NCBI GenBank assembly: GCA_035578905.1
Contig: JAQJVL010000160.1
Coordinates: forward strand, 1 to 64,000
Reading direction: 5' to 3'
DNA from: Stictocephala bisonia
Taxonomy: Eukaryota > Arthropoda > Insecta > Hemiptera > Membracidae
Length of the DNA: 64,000 bases
The notes beneath the pieces were generated by a model, which was not told where the DNA came from, made no database searches, and worked only from the letters and a program-made list of their open reading frames with translations. Below are positions 23,008-35,037 of this stretch, piece by piece (within the stretch, counting starts at the first letter, position 1; each line of letters opens with the position of its first letter). The position numbers were made by a program, and so were the translations under genes.

Positions 23008-23624
23008 TATCCTAGTTAGAACAAAAGAAGTAGTTTAACTAGTTTTCACTCTGCATTAACTTTACACTTGTATTACACAAATACCCGTTAATTTATTGCA
23101 TTTATATTTTAAAAGCTGGTTTTGAAAAATGGTTTTATAAATTTTAAACATTTCAAAATTGTTACTTTTCAAGAAAAAAGTTCTTATAGATTTCTTGAAC
23201 CAATGTTTTTAGGCTTCTAGAGGCATACAATTAATTTACTTTGTAACACTGTAATTCTTATAAAACGTTCATTACTTTTATATGGGTTACTTTAAATTGT
23301 TTTAATTAATTTATAATTACTGCACTTACTAACGCATTTTAAAGTAATGTGTCGAAACTATACGTTCCATAAGAATTACAGTGTTGTAAAGTAATTAATT
23401 TTACGACCTCCAGAAGCCAAGAAAACATTATTTCAGTAAATGGATATGAACTTTTTTATCGAAGAATTACAATTCTGAAGTTTATAAATCTTAAAGAAGA
23501 AACTCCTTTCAACCTCATATTAAAATACCAAGGCGATACATTTACCAGGTTTTGAGTACTGGTAATAAAAGTGTAAAGTGAAACTAATAAAAATTCCCGT
23601 ACTTTTTCTTATCTAACTAGGATA
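23008..23624. repeat. Old, diverged foldback element (617 bp)
   Basis: The outer ends are TATCCTAGTTAGA and its inverse. The inner arms at about 23203-23270 and 23360-23430 pair well around ATTACAGTGTT and GGCTTCT. The pairing is imperfect all along, so it is an old foldback MITE. No coding capacity and no certain target duplication. Confidence 0.6.
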
Positions 23625-24361
23625 ATAGGCTAAAAATGATTAAAACTTAATAATTAACTTAAGTAATTCAATTTAAAAGTGCATATAACATAACGTAGAA
23701 TTTTTCGAGGAAAACTATGGTGTGATTTGATTTTGCTTAGGCCTCCTAGTTTCTCAGTAAACAACTTAAAAAATTTGTGTACACATAATTTCTGCACCGA
23801 CATTAAGTTTCAGTCTTGAAAATGATAATTTTGACAAACATTCAGCATCAGCCCTACTTCTAAAAATCATTGAAGAGTATTGAAAGAGAAGTGACTGACA
23901 GTGAAAATATTTTAAAGATGCACTAGTTGTGGTTGCCAAGAAACTAAGAACTGCATTCAAGGATGCAGAACCAAGAAAATCCTGATCTAGAGAGTGTAGA
24001 AGGCTCTTTTTGTTACTATGTACAACGCAATATTGGATAAAGTTCTTATAAACTAATATCCAATATTTAATGATAAAACAATTAAAAACTTGGCTCATAA
24101 CTAAGAATGTGGAAAACGGGTGATAGAAAAAATACTCAGAAGACTACCTCTGATTTATATTCATAGAGACGTAACTGTTGATATTTGATTTTGAGGACTG
24201 TAAACTATTAAATGAATTGCATTGTATTGAATAAATTAGTTCACACGTAAATCAATATCAGTATCAATTTGAACTATTCCTATATCAATTTTAGTAGCAA
24301 TGAAATCTTTTCTGCAGTAGTCATCCACACTACGGTACCCAATACCAAAGATGATTCATTA

Positions 24362-24470
24362 TTCATCTCTAAGACGCCGATCGTAGAGATATGGGCGAAT
24401 ATGAGGGGTGAATGAGTGTGTACTAACGAGTGTAGTCATTGTTACTATCTGAGTTCGACTTAGCTCAAAA
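24362..24470 (-). repeat. 3'-half copy of the tRNA-like SINE
   Basis: Read on the minus strand it contains TAACAATGACTACACTCG, CATATTCGCCCATATCT and ACGATCGGCGTCTTA. These match the 3' half of the copy at 2489-3092. The tRNA-like part is absent. Confidence 0.65.
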
Positions 24471-24589
24471 AGTAATAATAGCCAAATAGCCAGGGCAACT
24501 ATGGGACTTACAGCTTTACGTGCAATACCATACCCATCTCCGCCACGTTAGAATTCACCATGCTACCCATCACAGGGCCTCCACCCTGT

Positions 24590-24945
24590 CGTCAAACACT
24601 AGCGATTACTATACAGTATATCACTAGGGACACGAAAATAACACACGCTCAATTTTAAGTACACGGCGTTTATTTACCTTGAAACACAATAACACTGAAC
24701 TCACAACTCACAATGATTTGCTCTATCGCAATATCCGAGTTGTTCCATACTAACGAATTGAACAATCACTCACTGACTGAAAACTCAAAACTGAACCTAG
24801 CAGCGGTGCAGCCGCCTTATATACATTTGTTACAATCTAGAATTTCAAGAACAAACTCGACCCTGAAGGCTCCAGAAGCCATGGAACATATTACAACAAA
24901 AAGAAAGTTATAGAACATTCTGTCGTCAATACGTCAAAATACGAC
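24590..24945 (-). mobile_element. Possible LTR fragment of a retrotransposon
   Basis: Read on the minus strand the segment starts TGTCATACTGTCG and holds a TATA-like TATATAAGGCGGC. About 120 bp on it has an AATAAA signal in GTAAATAAACGCCGTG, and it ends near TTTGACGACA. TGTC...GACA ends with TATA then AATAAA is an LTR layout. No second LTR, primer site or target duplication was found, so this is tentative. Confidence 0.35.
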
Positions 24946-24989
24946 AGTATGACATCTTTTATCCTATAATTGTCAAAAGTTTAATATTA

Positions 24990-26699
24990 AAGCATAAATA
25001 AAATAAGTTTATTGTTTTAAGTAGTCTATTTTGGTAATATTTACACATAACTATTAATTATAACATAAAAGTTGTATAGCTTCATGAAGCTACTGGAAAG
25101 TTCTAATGTAACCTATTTGATTCTACTCATACCTGGTAATTCAAATTATACTATTATGTAATATTTAATATATTTACAATTAATTGAGCCTATTACTACG
25201 TAGCCTAACATAAAATAACATAATATAGCAAATCTTAAACATGATTTGAAGGTTATACCAAGTTAGGTTACATATAGGCCTAGTACAAGGCTAGCCTACA
25301 TACGACAACCCCGTCAAGACAATTTGCATCCGCCTTTGTTGAGCTGAACTAAAGCCTAAATTTGGTAAGTAAGAAGGAGATTATTTAAAGCCATTGTTTT
25401 TTTTTTTTTTTTTTTGAACGATTAATGTGGACTTTAAAGGAACCTTTCCATAATCATAATATTGTTCCCGTAATCAATATATTATATCAGTTGTTGATCA
25501 CTTTTCCGTCTGCATTCCCCTATTCTGGAATTACATCTTAATTAATAACTCAAAATTTGAGACTTTTGTTTTCTATTTTTGAAATACCATCAATTGAGAT
25601 CGTTCTTTTCAGAAGTAACGTATTTGCATGGTATAGCAAAAAGTGATACTGGTCCGTATAACCCGCTAGGAAATAGATATACCGACAGGTACAATGGTTA
25701 ATTTGGAAACCATGACCCTCTCCATCAAATCCCTGAATCTACCTGTACCTCGTTGGGAAACTGTCCTCCAAGCATTCCATTCGGTCCTTCCTTTGTACGG
25801 CTAACAACTCAACCCTTCATGAGAAGCTGTTTACACATCAACCAGTGGCTGTCCTCGTCAAGAGCTTCTGGAGAATTTTGAGAGACGTAGCAAATATGAC
25901 CCTCTTTCGGATTAGTGAGAGCTAATTCTGGGTATTCTAAGTTCGTTTACTAATCCTTGGTATTATAAATCAGGCGAGAAACATAAGTAAGTAACCGTCA
26001 CCTAGCCTCTTGTACATAAAATCCGTCAGCAAAGTATATTGGGAACAATCTACTCGTATATAAGTATAATGAATGCGAAGAGGGTGTTTTACATGTAGGT
26101 GATAGAAATCCAGGCTCAAACGACAGCCCTCAGATTAATATACATGATAGCAAACCTGTACGAGTCAGAAACTATTTAACTTAATTCTCAATTCTCAGCC
26201 GTTGATGTTTACTTTGAATAATGAAACTTGTCTTTATTGTATAAGGCACGTTCTAGTTTAAAGCTAATTAATGCTATAAGATAGTACTTTATTCTAATTA
26301 TTGTTATTAAATAGTACAAAGTTAAAATAGTGTCATCGTCCAACCATTTAGATTTACTTCAGTCATTTGAGTTGACGTTTTCAAGACTAGTCAAATCATT
26401 GTATTCATGTATACATTTATTGACCTTAGACATGTATACATGCATTATCGATCAATAATCAGATAGCTATACATATTACATTGTCAAAATTATCAACCTG
26501 CAAAAGAAAAAATATATTTATAGTGCTTTAAAATAATACAATCAAGAAAACACTATAGCCTAGAAATAATAAATATAGGGAATACATAAACTTTCAGATG
26601 TTATTATAAATAATGCAATCTAAAAAATAAAATTAATTAAATAGTCATACACATGAAATCAATCTTAAAACTAAAACCAAACCGTAAAAATTATAACTA
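24990..26699. other. Gene-free stretch
   Basis: No exon or repeat is recognised apart from a run of about 20 T at 25398. The segment is AT-rich. Confidence 0.3.
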
Positions 26700-27593
26700 T
26701 ATACAAATGGTCTTGTCTCTACCCACCAACCATGGCCACACTGCCTGTTAGAATTTCACAAAAAGCAGCTTCTGACAAAACAAAAACTCACAAAGGATTT
26801 TTTTATTGAAAAATTATAAAACCTAGATTTAAAAACTCTGGTAATTTGTTACAGAGCCTAATTCCCATCACAGTATGGCTGTCATGGTTTTCTCCAGCCT
26901 AACGTGAGGTAAATCAAGCTTAGTCTTGTACCTCGTTTGTACAAGTTAACTATAATTGGTATTTCAAGCCTAACAAACAAAGGTTTGCAGTGTGTAGTAA
27001 AATCTGATTTTGTCATGATTCTAACTATCTTCTTTTGTAATAACAATAAATCATGTATTCTCGGTGAACTCTCATAAAAAAAACTAAGCCATATGAAGTT
27101 AGTGATTGAAATAAAGCATAATAGATAGTTTTAACATAATTGACAGGAACATAATGCATACGCCTAGATAAAAAAACAAAATTCTTAATAATCTATAAAT
27201 AAGGTTATCTATGTGATATATATAAACCCAAGATAATTTATGATCGAATAATATGACCAAAAAATTGACATGATCCTTAGCATCTGCTATATTATCTGGC
27301 ACATGCTTGAGACTAAAAATGACATTCATAGTTTTGTCTTTATTTAAAAGAAAATTATTGGCTGCAAACTAGTCACAAGTAGTATTCTTAACATGCTCAA
27401 CTTGATCATTTAATTCTTTAAAATCTACTCCGTGCAACAAAAATGTTATCATCAGCATATAAATAGGTATCAGAATCAAGACAATCAGGCAAATCATTGA
27501 TAGATATAAAAAAAAGGAACGGACCAAGTACCGAACCCTGAGGCACGCCACAAGGTAAACTCACCTGAGCAGACCTCCTACTATTTATACACA
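26700..27593 (-). pseudogene. RT C-terminal part of the split non-LTR element
   Basis: Just below the DDE-transposon junction the minus strand encodes [15 protein letters not shown] and SINDLPDCLDSDTYLYADD, the RT catalytic block. Then with shifts come KHVPDNIADAKDHVNFLVIL and further thumb sequence to about 26700. The frame is broken several times. Confidence 0.8.
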
Positions 27594-27595
27594 TA

Positions 27596-28011
27596 TACTC
27601 TGATTATCGAAAGAAAGTGACTGGCGGAGCGGCCGCGCGGCGACCGAGTTTAAGTACAAACATTCTATTTCACAACCTTGTAGAAACGTAAAAAAGAAAG
27701 TTATAAATTTCCAATAAACGGTGTTTAAATAGTCAGTTAAGTACGTTTTCAGCACATGTTTTAAACATTTTGTATCTTATTCCGATTAATTAATATTTGT
27801 AGTTATATTTTTTTAAACACGAATTGGAATTAAAATTTTTGCATTTGCCATTTTCGATGTAGAATAACTGTGATTAGAAGCATCAGAAAAATATTTCTTG
27901 TAGAGAATTACTAGTCGACATTCTTAGGAACAACATATTAAAAACTGAGATCCCTACGAATACAATTAACGACGTTATTAATTTTTTCCAAATGTACTGT
28001 TAACTCTGTTA
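27596..28011. repeat. Left terminal inverted repeat of the DD82E transposon
   Basis: About 416 bp pair with 30361-30775 at roughly 95% identity by eye. The outer part is GC-rich (GGCGGAGCGGCCGCGCGGCG), and the inner end is at GTACTGTTAACTCTGTT. The inner boundary is sharp, since sequences diverge immediately after it. Confidence 0.88.
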
Positions 28012-28482
28012 TTTAAAGTCGTTCATGAATGAGCTTCGCGTGACATTTTCTTTGAATAACATTATTTATAACTCATTTAGAACTTGCACTTTTTATAATA
28101 AAGGATTACTGAAATGGATTAATATATGAATTGAGTTTCTTTGAGAGCAGTGCGCGGCGTTCTACGGCGGAGGTACAGTCAGGACCTAGTGTGCCCATTT
28201 TGTTCGCGCGCACCACCGCCACGGCCATCGCCAACCCCAGCGTCTCGGCCTTTCCTGTACAAAAATAGCACCCTCTTCCACGAAAATTGAACCGTTATAC
28301 CTACCATATGGCTGGGGGAAATTTCTTGCTTTTAGTTTAGTAGATGCGGTGACTGAGTGATGTTCGTGGGTGTGTTATCATTATTCTTCAATATAAGTGA
28401 TAGAATGCTTTGAGTTGGTATTTTAATTGTAATTGAACCTGTTTTAAAGTTATTTTGTGAAAATAAACTTTAGTGTTTGAGA

Positions 28483-29946
28483 ATGGAGCAACGTAACGAG
28501 AATGAACCAAGGAAAAGTAGAGGAAGACCTAGGACTCGAACGCCAAATAAACGAAATATTTCGGGCCGAGGCGTACCTATGAAAGGACAGTCGAGAGAAA
28601 TTGTGTGCAAAGTGCGGGAGTATTTTGACAGAGAAAAAGCGAATCAAGGTCCTTTGATTACAGTTAATAATTCAATACAGCGAACTGCAGATGCACTTAA
28701 AATACATAAAAATACAGTTGTGCGAGTTTGCAAGGAAAAACACGTAAAAGTATTACAAAATGAAAATAATAGTCAACTTTCTGAAAAGAAAGTTTACTGA
28801 AAAGAGAGGAAACGGGAGAAAACTGTAACAAAACTTGATGTATTTCAGGAAGACGCTGTACGAAGACACGTGTATCAATACTACATTAGAAAAGAATATC
28901 CGACCTTGAAAAAACTATTTTCATCGTTGAGAAATGAAGATCTGTTTCACGGCTGTCTGTCTTCACTTAGAAAGATATTAACAGAATTAGGGTTTATGTG
29001 GAGAAAATTTTCGGGTAGAAAAGTGATTATGGAGAGAAGTGACATCGCTGCCTGGAGATGCAGTTTTCTTCGCCAAATAAAAGACGAGAATTTCGATAGT
29101 ATAATTTGGCTAGATGAGACTTGGGTCAATGCTGGGCATTGTTTGAAAGAAGGATGGACTGATGAGTCACTGCAGGGGACAATGGCAACGCCTGTAGGAA
29201 AAGGTGAGCGGTTGATATTATGTCATGCAGGTTCTTCAAAGGGGTTTGTTGAAAATTCCCTCTTACTATTTAAATCCAAAAAAACTGGTGACTACCATGA
29301 AGATATGGACCACGACAAGTTCTACAATTGGTGTTCTGAAACTATGCTAAATAACCTAGAAGAGCCTTCATTAATAGTCATGGACAATGCTCCGTACCAT
29401 TCGAAGCAAATTGATAAAGCTCCTACAACCAAAAATAATAAAGCTGACATCATTGAATGGCTACATAGAAAAAATGTTCAAGCTACAGCCGAGTTAAAAA
29501 AATGTGAACTTTTGGAGTTAGTGAAACTGCACAAATCCCAGAACAAAAGATATTATGTAGATGAATTGATCGAGAGCAGGGGTCACAAAGTGATACGTTT
29601 ACCACCTTACCATTGTCATTTTAATGCGATTGAGCTTATATGGGCTCAAGTTAAAGGGTATGTTGCAGAAAACAACAAAAGGTTTACTGTTGCTGAAGTT
29701 GAACGGCTCACTAAAGAAGGAATTCATCGCATAAGTGCTGAGAGGGGGAAACAAGTAGTGAACCACACAAAACAGGTCATTGTCGATGCATGGAAAAACG
29801 AAGGAGTAATGGAAGAAGCTGTTGAGGAAATGATTATATCTTTGGGAGACAGCAGCAGCTCCGAGGAAGATTCCTGTTCAGAAGATTCTAATAATGGCGA
29901 CGACCCAATGGAAGGTATCAGGGAACTAGTGTTTGAAGAGTACTAA
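28483..29946 (+). pseudogene. DD82E transposase, one in-frame TGA between DNA-binding and catalytic parts
   Basis: From ATG 28483 the frame encodes an N-terminal part with the AT-hook-like SRGRPRTR and a helix-turn-helix (ITVNNSIQRTADALKIHKNT). A TGA at 28798-28800 follows. The same frame then runs 1146 bases to TAA 29946 without break. The catalytic part has IIWLDETW (first D), LIVMDNAPYH (second D) and HFNAIELIWAQVK (E). Counting gives 82 residues between second D and E, far more than the 34-39 usual in Tc1/mariner. The C-terminus is acidic and serine-rich. The single TGA could be a recent nonsense change, a readthrough site or part of an unrecognised intron. Confidence 0.85.
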
Positions 29947-30360
29947 CTCACAACTGTAGTGTTCAACAGTGTATTTGTGTGTTTTTTATTTATCACTTGA
30001 GTACTGTATATATTAGTCATTTATCGATATTATTATTATTATCAAGAAATATACTATTTCTTTTTATTTGTAAATACAGTCAAATAGTGTTTTATTATCT
30101 CTATTAATACTTACGAAAGTTTGGTGACTTGTGGTTTTGAAGGACGCAATGTGAGCCTGAAGGGGATGCGCCACTGTTTTTGGGCTGTTACTGTACTTTG
30201 ACTGGATAGCGGACCGCTGCACCAGGTTTGTACTAATTTTTCTATATTAATTGATTACGGGTATATTTAGTGAAATTTAAGGTTGCATAGAAGTTTGTAT
30301 TGATGATTAAAATTATGTTATGCATATAGAGGAAAAACTAAATTTAAATAAATATTATTA

Positions 30361-30775
30361 ACAGAGTTAACAGTACATTTGGAAAAAAATTAATAACGCC
30401 GTTAATTGTATTCGTGGGGATCTCAGTTTTTAATATGTTGTTCCTAAGAATGTCGACTAGTAATTCTCTACAAGAAATATTTTTCTGATGCTTCTAATCA
30501 CAGTTATTCTACATCGAACATGGCAAATGCAAAAATTTTAATTCCAATTCGTGTTTAAAAAAATATAACTACAAATATTAATTCGTCGGAATAAGATACA
30601 AAATATTTAAAACATGTGCTGAAAACGTGCTTAACTGACTACTTAAACACCGTTTATTGGAAATTTATAATTTTCTGTTTTACGTTTCCACAAGGTTGTG
30701 AAATAGAATGTTTGTACTTAAACTCGGTCGCCGCGCGGCCGCTCCGCCAGTCACTTTCTTTCGATAATCAGAGTA
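30361..30775. repeat. Right terminal inverted repeat of the DD82E transposon
   Basis: This is the inverse of 27596-28011 and ends CGATAATCAGAGTA followed by the TA duplication at 30776-30777. An open frame inside it (30616-30855) runs across the border and is not a gene. Confidence 0.88.
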
Positions 30776-31146
30776 TACAACCTGCTTTCTATTGGCTAGA
30801 TATGACTAAAAAAGAGTTAAAGCTGTACCTAAGATTCCATAATGTTGAATCTTAGAAAGTAATATCCTATGATCTACACAGTCGAAGGCCTTGCTTAAGT
30901 CACAAAATGTGATCCAAGCAAAGCCCCTACGCTCGAATACTTCCTGAATCTTAGTGACCAGGGCCTCAACAGCATTAACTCTCTAAAACCAAATTGAGAG
31001 TTGATAAATAAATTATTGATTTCAAAATGTTTACTTACCTGTTGGAATATAATGTTCTCCAACACCTTGGATGGTATCGGAACCAGTGATACTGGCCTAT
31101 AATTAGATGAATCAGACTTGTTTCCCTTTTTGAAAATTGGTGACAC
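30776..31146 (-). pseudogene. RT N-terminal part of the split non-LTR element
   Basis: The minus strand encodes MSPIFKKGNKSDSSNYRPVS, then LVPIPSKVLENIIF and [12 protein letters not shown]. After indels it reads [20 protein letters not shown] up to YLANRKQVV at the transposon junction. These are RT blocks 1-4. The reading resumes at CGVPQGSV beyond the DDE transposon. Confidence 0.85.
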
Positions 31147-31742
31147 TTTTGAAATCGTTAACGATTTAGGAAATATTCACCCAAGCAAATACATGTTAAT
31201 GACCACAGCAGTAGGCTATACTTTCTTTTACTCTCTTAACAACACAGTTGGAAAGCTTATAATAATCTCATGATATTGAATTCTTTAAATTTGATATTAC
31301 ATTTATGACATCTACTGCTTCTATTAGTTTAAAATAGAATTTATGATCTGTGGTTAATGCGTTTTTCAAATATTCATCTGATTTCACATTCGAATTTCCA
31401 ATACTGATTCCACAAAATAACTACTCATGCTTTCAGGGGTAATAGGAATGGTAGTTTTCCTCCCTGTTGCCTAATACTATTAATTATAGACCAGGCAGTT
31501 TTGCACTTATTATTAGTTCTCTCAATCATGGCTGCATTATAATCTAACGTTACCTGTTAAATACAATTTGTATAAGTTCTTTTTAAGCTTATATAATTAC
31601 ATTTCTCAGCCTCCCCTCCTGTTAAAACAAAAATATCACAGACTGCAATAATATTTTCTTTCAACTTAGCCATCTCAATGTTATACCTAGGTTTATGGTT
31701 GAAAAATGCCCTTTTTTACTGTATTGAGAGGGAAACTATTAT

Positions 31743-31787
31743 CATAGACCTTCTATTATACCTTCTAGGTATAATAGAAGGTCTATG
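31743..31787. repeat. Perfect 21-bp-arm palindrome
   Basis: CATAGACCTTCTATTATACC (plus T) is followed by TCT and its exact inverse. It lies in the decayed non-LTR element between endonuclease and RT. The arms are perfect although the surrounding coding sequence is ruined, so the palindrome is probably younger. Confidence 0.85.
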
Positions 31788-32020
31788 CTATTATTAAATA
31801 TTAGGTTAAACACAGAGAAAAATCGAAAAAACATACTTTCAGCTAGGCTTAGACTATTAGAGCTAGGCTTATCACTAGTAGATTCATCAGCAACATTAAA
31901 TCTATTAGATATGACTCCATCAAACTGTTCATTCCGATCAATTAATGATAGTTCATGTCTGAATTTTAAAATATTCAAGTCTGAAAAATACCTCCTCTTG
32001 ACTACCTGCTTAGGTTCGCC

Positions 32021-32617
32021 TCACTCGCTTCCCATAGATCCATCAACTATCAAGTGAAAACAAAGCGAATTATGATTCGAGAAGTAGAAAGACCCAACAA
32101 AGGAGAAACATACCCCTTTTTGTGCATTGGAAAGAACATTATCTAAGCATGCATTTTCTCTTTTGGGTTTGTTATTATGACAATAAAAGTTGTATTGTTT
32201 CAGTACACTCAGTGCATTCAACTGATTTACTTTTCTTCGTAACATCAAATTTAGCATTAATATTCCCACCGAGAACAATGGTATATGAATACCATTTAGG
32301 CAGATTAATTCAATTAATAATCTCTCCAGAGTATTCAAGAATATGTCTATATCATGAGTATGATATAAACATATTATAATAATCTTAGATTCTTTTACTA
32401 TTATTCCACTAGCCTCAAAATGTTTATCCACACAATATGTATTTAAATCCAACTTTTCAAAATCAAACTTGTCCAATACATAAATTAAAGTACTTCTTCT
32501 ACTATATACATTTCTCTGATAATAGGTTGCTAATTTAAATCCTCTCAAATTCAACAATTCTATGTTGTCATTATTGTTTGTGAAAACCCCAGTGTTTCGA
32601 CAAACAAATGAAATCAC
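32021..32617 (-). pseudogene. Endonuclease domain of the split non-LTR element
   Basis: An open frame of 198 codons carries the APE-type endonuclease of CR1/Jockey elements. Recognisable blocks are LRGFKLATYYQRN, STLIYVLDKFDFEKLDLNTY, KHFEASGIIV, then a degraded FSVGILMLNLM where GDFNIN is usual. Near the end SFYFSNHNSLCF replaces the usual LSDHN(A/S) motif. Catalytic Asp residues are partly lost, so the enzyme is dead. Confidence 0.72.
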
Positions 32618-32879
32618 AACTGTTATATATAATTACATCTTCAATAATATAAAGTTTTCCAGCTAAACCTTAAATGTTCAAATACAAGAATGAAAACACA
32701 CGAAAGAATACTATAACTGCTGAAAGAATACATGATGAAACCATCATTTTCTTTCCACGTTTTTGAAATCTCTAAAAAATCTCATGAACATTACTCATCA
32801 AAGAAATAGGTCTAGGTTTATTTACATAATTACCTTTAAGAGGTATAAATTCCTTTATAAACAAGCATTTAGGCTAAAA

Positions 32880-33486
32880 ATCGGCATGGAGAACACGATC
32901 GAGAAATCTCTCAGATAAGCTTATTTTAAATCTCAAGTAGTCATTGTACCTTGTCTTAAGTTTTTCACCTTTGGAACCCTCAATTACCTCATTTGAAATA
33001 AACTGCTCAATTTCAGTAACTGTTGTATCCGGAAAACAACGAGACACAAAAATCCACTTAGTTTTCTCAACAGATTTCAGTCCAATTTTATGGGCATTAG
33101 AGCCTATGGTTATAGGTTTTACACGATTGCTCTAGGTTTAGTATTCCCACTCGTCTTTTGATTAACCGAGGCAACATTAATTCTTTGGTTCTTATTACGA
33201 GAACTGACACTGCCTCGTATTATTGACACTGCCTGAATTTAGGGCTGCTGCATACGATTTACTCTTGTTATTATTTGTCTTACTGTCTGCTAGGCTTAGT
33301 GCTTTAGGGCTAGCCTCTGATATACATACAACATGCTGAGAAGACACATTACAATTGACAACTCCCAGATTGTCTACAAAAGCATCATTTGTTACTTCAC
33401 AATGGTGTGACTTTATATTAGTTTCATAATATACCATGGTATCTCCTCTGTCTATACCAATGCACAACTTCCCCCTACTGAGTTTG
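32880..33486 (-). pseudogene. ORF1 C-terminal part of the split non-LTR element
   Basis: At 33135-32880 the minus strand encodes KWIFVSRCFPDTTVTEIEQF, then with changes KLKTRYNDYLRFKISLSERF and FIKEFIPLKGN. This is the RNA-binding fold region typical of Jockey/CR1 ORF1 proteins. Upstream (33195-33486) a linker-like frame runs to the junction with the plus-strand insertion. ORF1 continues beyond it at 35474. Confidence 0.6.
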
Positions 33487-35037
33487 ATTTTGGAACAGCT
33501 GTGAATCTGAGTAACATTACTGTAACTGCTCAGCAAGTCGAAACTAAGCTTGGAACACTTGATCCTAATAAGGGAATGGGCCCTGACCTACCACCAGCTG
33601 TGATAAAATATTGTAGCTCCGTGTTAGCACCGCACATTACCATCTACTTTAATGAACTACTCAGAAATGGAACCTTTCCTGCTAACTTGAAGCTAAGTTA
33701 TATTGTGCCTATTTTTAAATCTGGCGCTCGAGACAAAGTGACAAATTATCGACCCATAGCCATTCAGTCAGTACTGGCCAAGGTATTTGAGAGCTTGGTA
33801 CTTGATAGGCTAGCATTTGATCTCAAACATGTAATCACTGATGAGCAACATGGATTTAGGAGTGGACGGTCGACTTCTACTAACCTCATAGTACTCCACA
33901 ACTATGTTATCTCAGCTTTCTGTAGACACCGTCAAGTCGACTGCATTCTTTTGGATTGTTCTAAAGCCTTCGACAGGGTTAATCATAACCTCCTTGTAGC
34001 CAAACTCAAAGGCTATGGAATAACCGGATCTTTACTTGAATGGCCGTCTAGTTACATGACAAATAGAGGGCTTATTGTCAAATTTGCTGGCTCATACTCC
34101 AGGATGTTTTCTGCTGCGTCGGGTGTTCCTCAGGGGTCACACCTAGCTCCATTTTTGTTTAGTATTTTTGTGAATGACATATGTGACATTATCTCAACTA
34201 GATGTCTTATGTTTGCAGATGACATTAAGATATTTACGGAAGTTACCTGCTTGGAGGATTGTGAGCGCTTACAGAGCACCCTGTGTTCTGTTGAAGTCTG
34301 GTGTGAGCGTAATGGTATGGACCTGAATGTCAGCAAGAGCGCCATTCTCACATATTGTAGGTCAAGTGTACCTATTGTATATGATTATACTCTCCTCGAT
34401 TCTCCTCTGAATAGAGTTCATAAATTCAAGGACCTGGGAGTAATTATGTCCTCCAGCCTTAGCCCGTGGGATCACATTTCATACATATGTAGTAGAGCCA
34501 ACTCTCTTATGGGATTCTTGTACAGAGCATCCTATGATTTCCAGTCTCCATCGACACTGGCTATACTTTTCAAAACCTTAATACGACCTATCCTAGAATA
34601 CTCGTCAGTCGTCTGGTGGTCAAGCTGGCCACATTAATATCCTGGAGTCTGTTCAGATCCGAGCCATAAGGCTCATAGGCATGCGTCTCGGATACCAATA
34701 CCTTGAGACACCTGTTGACTCTCTTAGGACCACATTTGGTCTCCCTCTCTTGACGACCAGAAGGAAGATGGCTGATATCCTGCTGCTTCACAAGTTGGTG
34801 AATGGTGCCATTGACTGCTCTGACTTTTTGTCCATGATTGAGTTTCGGATTCCGGCGTCCACTTGCTCCAAGGACATATTTGCCAAACGAGCATCTCCTT
34901 ACCTGTACAGCCACTACAGTTGTGTTCCCCGGATAACGAGAGAGGGCAATGCTGTGTCTGATGCTGTTGATTTTTTTGGTTCTTCCCCCCAATCATTTCG
35001 TAGAAGCCTCATGAGATTACTGAATTCTGCAACCTGA
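33486..35037 (+). pseudogene. RT of the plus-strand non-LTR copy, one frameshift
   Basis: A 378-codon frame to 34637 shows all RT blocks: GTLDPNKGMGPDLPPAVIK, NYRPIAIQSVLAKVFE, DEQHGFRSGRSTSTNL, DCSKAFDRVNHNLL, SGVPQGSHLAPFLFSIFVND and CLMFADDIKIF with the catalytic DD. The thumb follows (HKFKDLGVIMSSSLS, YSSVVWWS). The frame breaks near 34630 and resumes in another at 34681-35037 (PVDSLRTTFGLPLLTTRR, FRRSLMRLLN). The 5' half (ORF1, endonuclease) is missing. Coding conservation suggests a fairly recent copy. Confidence 0.87.

Larger units (their letters stand above)
27596..30775 (+). mobile_element. DD82E Tc1/mariner-superfamily transposon with ~415-bp TIRs
   Basis: Inverted repeats of about 415 bp (27596-28011 and 30361-30775) start TACTCTGATTATCG and are flanked by TA on both sides. 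Between them lies one two-part transposase reading frame. Joining the flanks without the element restores the RT coding sequence of the host non-LTR copy, so the borders are well supported. TA duplication and a DDE_3-type catalytic domain place it in the IS630/Tc1/mariner superfamily. From memory a DD82E family called Sailor exists; I could not check it. Confidence 0.88.

Noticed and set aside
28798..28800. TGA as a selenocysteine codon in the transposase
   Set aside because: Transposases of this family are not selenoproteins and no SECIS-like structure was noticed downstream.
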